From: a virus
IMG/VR virus record: IMGVR_UViG_3300025083_000212
Location: 1-25,184 of that record
Reading direction: 5' to 3' (one strand)
Length of the DNA stretch: 25,184 nt
The position numbers were made by a program, and so were the translations under genes. Below are positions 22,285-25,184 of the stretch, one piece after another (the first letter of the stretch is position 1; each line of letters begins with the position of its first letter). The notes beneath the pieces are model-generated. The model saw nothing but the letters and a program-made list of their open reading frames with translations. It had not been told where the DNA came from and did not search any database.

Positions 22285-22720
22285 CCTCAGTAGTTGTTAC
22301 TACCTTCTTCTTACCAATATTATATTTTGCCTCAAGAGTCCATTCGACTTTTTCTTTGTAGGCAATAACTTTAATCTGGTTCAGTGGTGATACATCTTCA
22401 ATTGCTTCAGACTTAAGCACCTTAATCAATTCCCAATCAACTAAGAGTTGAGTGATACGATTACGACGCTGCACGTCATTCAATGTAAGATTAGATCTCT
22501 TACCATCAAGAGCAAATAACTCTTTAAAGTGTACGATATAATAACGACCCTGCTTATGAAGAATGTGGCAGGATTGATATAGTTTTTTTTCTTTCCTAGA
22601 AGCAACACCAATACGTGTCAGTGTTTCTCTTACTTTCAGGAAATCATCGGGTTCATTAAGAAGAACCTCCACCATGTCGGCGGGTTCCCATGTTACTTCG
22701 ATATCAGTTGATGTCGTCAT
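22280..22720 (-). CDS. regA: RegA translational repressor
   Basis: RegA binds ribosome-binding regions of early phage mRNAs and represses their translation. The match to T4 RegA is plain by eye: EPDDFLKVRETLTRIGVAS, LYQSCHILHKQGRYYIVHFK and the later LLVDWELIKVL. Length 146 aa against 122 in T4; the excess is partly an N-terminal extension (MTTSTDIEVTWEPAD) before the T4-like start MVEVLLNEP. The ATG at 22720 overlaps the gp62 stop as ATGA, as expected for the gp62-regA order of T4, which supports this start. Confidence 0.96.
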   Translation of the reverse strand: MTTSTDIEVTWEPADMVEVLLNEPDDFLKVRETLTRIGVASRKEKKLYQSCHILHKQGRYYIVHFKELFALDGKRSNLTLNDVQRRNRITQLLVDWELIKVLKSEAIEDVSPLNQIKVIAYKEKVEWTLEAKYNIGKKKVVTTTEA

Positions 22721-23103
22721 TGCTTACCACCTTTACTCAATTTAAGTTTAATACAATTTAGCTGTTCGTCAGAAAGAAGACTAAGAGCGGATCGTGCTTT
22801 CTCATTACTATAACCATAATAAGTTTTCACTATTTCCAGATCTGTAATTTTTTCCTTTTTCAACCACGGAGAAAATCTCCGTTTTGGTCTGACAATATTT
22901 AGTAAAAATTCATATTGTAGTTTCTTGGATAAGTGGTGGTTGATATTAATCTCATTCGATACCATTATAGTATCGATAAAACCAGACAGACACTTGTTAA
23001 TAATGAATGGTGGGTATTCATTTTTGTTCTCATCAGTCATGATGTTTTGTTTCTCATGATTGATAGAATTCAACCAATGTTTCAGTTCAGTTTTCGCCAT
23101 CAT
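22717..23103 (-). CDS. 62: Sliding-clamp loader small subunit, T4 gp62-like
   Basis: With gp44 it forms the ATP-driven complex that loads the gp45 clamp for gp43. Recognised from PFIINKCLSGFIDTIMVSNE, YEFLLNIVRPKRRFSPW and IVKTYYGYSNEKARSALSLL, together with the adjacent regA. Length 128 aa is shorter than T4 gp62 (187) but usual for marine relatives. Two ATGs (23103, 23100) both overlap the upstream stop. Gp44 and gp45, which usually precede it, are not in the window; two oxygenases and a methylase stand there instead. Confidence 0.9.
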   Translation of the reverse strand: MMAKTELKHWLNSINHEKQNIMTDENKNEYPPFIINKCLSGFIDTIMVSNEININHHLSKKLQYEFLLNIVRPKRRFSPWLKKEKITDLEIVKTYYGYSNEKARSALSLLSDEQLNCIKLKLSKGGKQ

Positions 23104-23651
23104 CTCATTTCAAAGTATTGGTTTTTAGTAGCACCCTTAGGTTTAGGCCAAGAATGTATATCCATAGCCATAGTTATACGAACATCATCAAAGTTATTGG
23201 GTGGAACCCAGTGATGAACACTAGAAGAAAATAACATTAATTCTCCTCTATTGTTATCACATTTTTCTCCCTCAAACCACGTCCCTAAATCAGGATTACC
23301 TCCTATAAAAAGATTAGTACAAGTCCAATCTACTCTAGGTGCGTCAGGGTCTCTAGGATCTCGATGGCAATGTTTAGCAATACCTTCTCCTTTCCTAAAA
23401 GTATTTGCCCAGCATTGAACAAATTTCCTGCGTCCCGAAACTATCTGTAATTTAGGAACAATAATATCAGCAACCACATTATCATAAAGATAATTATGAC
23501 ACCAATGTCTTCCGGTAAGAGAATTAGTAGCAGTACCCATATGAACATCTTCACCAAGGGATTTCACATGTTCTTCTGTTTCTAAAATTCTAGCATAAAG
23601 AATATCACATTCTTCAATGCTCAAAAAATTAGGAATTTTAAATGTTTTCAT
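23100..23651 (-). CDS. 2OG-Fe(II) oxygenase-like protein, 183 aa
   Basis: Non-haem iron, 2-oxoglutarate-dependent oxygenases hydroxylate proteins, nucleic acids or small molecules. The central QCWANTFRKGEGIAKHCHRD (His94, His96, Asp98) and the later SSVHHWVPPN (His146/147), followed by RITMAMD (Arg158, 2OG-binding), fit the HxD/H...H...R pattern of the double-stranded beta-helix fold. The exact iron ligands are not certain. Start ATG 23651 is two bases after the stop of another oxygenase, and its stop overlaps gp62. Substrate unknown. Confidence 0.75.
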   Translation of the reverse strand: MKTFKIPNFLSIEECDILYARILETEEHVKSLGEDVHMGTATNSLTGRHWCHNYLYDNVVADIIVPKLQIVSGRRKFVQCWANTFRKGEGIAKHCHRDPRDPDAPRVDWTCTNLFIGGNPDLGTWFEGEKCDNNRGELMLFSSSVHHWVPPNNFDDVRITMAMDIHSWPKPKGATKNQYFEMR

Positions 23652-23653
23652 AA

Positions 23654-24244
23654 TTACTGATAATCAAAACAAGACCAAATAATATTTTTTGTTCCCTCGT
23701 TTACAGGGATAGATTTATGAATGAAGTGAGGACCACAAGGAAAAACTAATATACTATTCTTGATAGGTTTCACTGAAATATTTTCATTAAAAAATTCAGT
23801 TTCACCTCCCATAAAACTATCATTTAAATAAAAGATAGCTGATAGAATAAATTTAAACTTGCCATGTAAATCAACATGCCACTTATACTCTTCATCAGTT
23901 TCATAATTTCTAAAATGAAATCTAGTACCTATTTTTTCAGGACACGTAGCGATTAATGTATGAGAGAATAAACTATTGTCATTAGTATATCTTTCCCAAA
24001 TGTCAAAATAAATTTTATTAAGATCACTAGTAACTTTTAAAAGTTTACCTTTAGATTTTGGGGAATAGTGGGACTGAGATAATTGAGTTATATCATAACT
24101 ACTATTTTTTACAAAAAAACTTTGTTTCCTGGGATTAATTTTAGGATCATTATGAGCAACTTCCAAACAAGTTTGAAGTATACTATCAGTATCTGCTACA
24201 TTTAGATACTGCCAAATAAAATTACTGTGTTTAATTACTTCCAT
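23654..24244 (-). CDS. Prolyl-4-hydroxylase-like 2OG-Fe(II) oxygenase, 196 aa
   Basis: The core reads YKWHVDLHGKFKFILSAIFY, with His123-x-Asp125 as iron ligands, then YLNDSFMGGETEF and FPCGPHFIHKSIPVNEGTK with the distal His176. Where most relatives have Arg for 2-oxoglutarate (GTRY), this has Lys185 (GTKN). I start at ATG 24244, overlapping the methylase end by 14 bases; a GTG at 24268 is possible but less likely. The coding sequence is visibly richer in AT than the methylase before it (about 20% GC in one 60-base sample near 24001 against about 47% near 24361), which suggests separate acquisition. Confidence 0.8.
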   Translation of the reverse strand: MEVIKHSNFIWQYLNVADTDSILQTCLEVAHNDPKINPRKQSFFVKNSSYDITQLSQSHYSPKSKGKLLKVTSDLNKIYFDIWERYTNDNSLFSHTLIATCPEKIGTRFHFRNYETDEEYKWHVDLHGKFKFILSAIFYLNDSFMGGETEFFNENISVKPIKNSILVFPCGPHFIHKSIPVNEGTKNIIWSCFDYQ

Positions 24245-25067
24245 AATTAAATAGCAAGAGTTCAGCACGATCTTTCTGTTCGTTCATATAATCACCTGTA
24301 GACCTCATGGTATAAGTCAGATCATAAGTACAGGTCATCCAGTCTCTGAAGCGGTCCTTGACCATCTGAGCGGAGTTATATGAGATTAACTGACGAGCAA
24401 GGTGGTTGTCGCAATCAGCAGCAAACTGATCATGATCGAAACGCTTATGCAAATCTCCCTTGTTACCATAGAGATTATCTTTGATATCATAGGGTGGATC
24501 AGAATATATAAAACAACGTAGATTGTCTGTAAGCAGTCCTTCATATGACCAGTTAGTAATTTTCCAGTTCTGAATTATTTCTGAGTATCCTTTTAGTTTC
24601 TCGATTCCACGCACTGTGAAGTTGGCATCTGATGCCTGCCTGCTAAAGGATGAGGACTCAGTGAGACCAGAAAAAGAGCACTTGTTAATAATGTAAAAAC
24701 TAACAGCACGAGATAGATGGGATTGATCATAATCATTAACCAGTTGTTTTGCTTCAATGAATAAATTTTTTGCTGATACAGGTTCAGGATGTTGCTGCTT
24801 AAGTTTCAATAACTCATCACATAATTCCCGACTGTAATCTTGAAGAACTCTCCAGAAGTTATACAAAGGTTCGTAAAGATCGTTCACCCACACAGGGATA
24901 TCTGGGTGTGCTTTAGTGAATGCGATAGCAACACTACCACCACCTAGAAATGTTTCCCGATACTCTTCAATGCCATCAGGGAAACGTGGAATAAGATACT
25001 TGGTAGCGCGAGACTTACCACCAGGATATCTAAGCGGCGTCTTGAGAGACTTCAAAGTTTGGTTCAT
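24231..25067 (-). CDS. dam: Dam-type DNA N6-adenine methyltransferase (D12 class), 278 aa
   Basis: The enzyme methylates adenine, using S-adenosylmethionine, probably in phage DNA. The N-terminal LRYPGGKSRATKYL (residues 12-25) is the D12-class signature, ETFLGGGSVAIAF (38-50) is the FxGxG-type AdoMet motif, and SDPPYD (189-194) is catalytic motif IV. Length fits Dam (E. coli 278). The start overlaps the end of an upstream gene by 38 bases and its end overlaps the oxygenase. GATC specificity is likely for Dam-like members but not proven here. Roles could include protection from host restriction. Confidence 0.93.
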   Translation of the reverse strand: MNQTLKSLKTPLRYPGGKSRATKYLIPRFPDGIEEYRETFLGGGSVAIAFTKAHPDIPVWVNDLYEPLYNFWRVLQDYSRELCDELLKLKQQHPEPVSAKNLFIEAKQLVNDYDQSHLSRAVSFYIINKCSFSGLTESSSFSRQASDANFTVRGIEKLKGYSEIIQNWKITNWSYEGLLTDNLRCFIYSDPPYDIKDNLYGNKGDLHKRFDHDQFAADCDNHLARQLISYNSAQMVKDRFRDWMTCTYDLTYTMRSTGDYMNEQKDRAELLLFNYGSN

Positions 25068-25184
25068 GATATTTAAGGTATTCCCAGAAGGTCATTTTAA
25101 GTTCTTTCTGTGTCATGCCACAATGAGCGGCGGCAGCAGGAAGATTCATAGAAGCATAGAAGAGACCTTCATGTGCTTCGTTCA
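25030..25184 (-). CDS. C-terminal end of an unknown protein (5' end outside window)
   Basis: A frame enters from the right edge and runs 50 codons to a TAG at 25032-25030, overlapping the methylase start by 38 bases. The visible end includes NEAHEGLFYASMNLPAAAAH, then MTQKELKMTFWEYLKYHE. It looks like a helical, coding-quality sequence, but I cannot name it; the clamp-loader large subunit normally expected upstream of gp62 is not recognisable in this fragment. Confidence 0.6.
   Translation of the reverse strand, partial: NEAHEGLFYASMNLPAAAAHCGMTQKELKMTFWEYLKYHEPNFEVSQDAA

Noticed and set aside
24244-24268. GTG start at 24268 for the oxygenase
   Set aside because: No ribosome-binding site is visible and the overlap with the methylase is longer; ATG 24244 is preferred.
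1-25184. CRISPR array, insertion sequence, homing endonuclease or intron
   Set aside because: No spaced direct repeats, transposase or LAGLIDADG/GIY-YIG/HNH gene was seen, and nrdA, nrdB and gp43 are uninterrupted.

Overview
The window is a stretch of a T4-like (Tevenvirinae-type) marine myovirus genome, most likely a cyanophage. The replication set is diagnostic: clamp-loader small subunit gp62, RegA, DNA polymerase gp43, UvsX, helicase gp41, primase gp61 and class Ia ribonucleotide reductase NrdA/NrdB. The auxiliary genes fit marine cyanophages: plant-type 2Fe-2S ferredoxin, Hsp20, MazG and 2-oxoglutarate/Fe(II) oxygenases. No photosystem gene lies in the window, so the host is inferred, not shown. 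All 37 genes I support are on the minus strand, so transcription runs from high to low coordinates. Coding is very dense, with many ATGA or TGATG/TAATG stop-start overlaps; no gap exceeds about 160 bases. I saw no tRNA, CRISPR array, insertion sequence or intron.

Layout in transcription order. (1) 25184-22280: the end of an unknown gene, a Dam-type methylase, two 2OG-Fe(II) oxygenases (the first markedly AT-rich), gp62 and regA, closed by a terminator. (2) 22119-21679: hsp20 behind a late-type promoter. (3) 21626-21053: a sigma70-type promoter, petF, a 23-residue membrane microprotein and a 70-residue conserved protein, closed by a terminator. (4) 20960-20250: a nucleotidyltransferase-fold protein behind a late promoter. 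(5) 20213-14348: a sigma70-type promoter, two tandem Sm-like paralogues, gp43, uvsX, gp41 and mazG, ended by a hairpin. (6) 14320-11128: a late-promoter unit with a possible nuclease, a ligase-like KxDG protein and an HxGH nucleotidylyltransferase. (7) 11098-9939: a large EF-loop/Cys-cluster protein and a small conserved protein, then a terminator. (8) 9846-7737: an Ig-domain virion protein and three further proteins, one with a coiled coil plus membrane anchor. (9) 7717-3106: a sigma70-type promoter, gp61, nrdA, nrdB and a 65-residue protein, ended by a hairpin. (10) 3069-1: a PD-(D/E)XK endonuclease, a secreted HEGWH metallopeptidase-like protein and a run of small membrane proteins leaving the window.

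The most interesting pattern is regulatory. Early units (host-type promoters; replication and nucleotide genes) alternate with late units (TATAAATA-type promoters), and the borders are compact terminator/late-promoter modules. At two borders (before the endonuclease at 3069 and the 478-residue protein at 14320) the 3' arm of the hairpin holds the G-rich ribosome-binding site of the next gene. The late promoter is placed so that late transcripts would start inside or just after the 5' arm. Read-through early RNA should therefore terminate and hide the site, while late RNA should expose it. This resembles the logic known for T4 genes e, soc, 49 and I-TevI, here combined with termination. The best candidates for undescribed biology are this switch, the three-gene set at 14320-11128, the Sm-like pair in front of the polymerase, and the microprotein translationally linked to ferredoxin.
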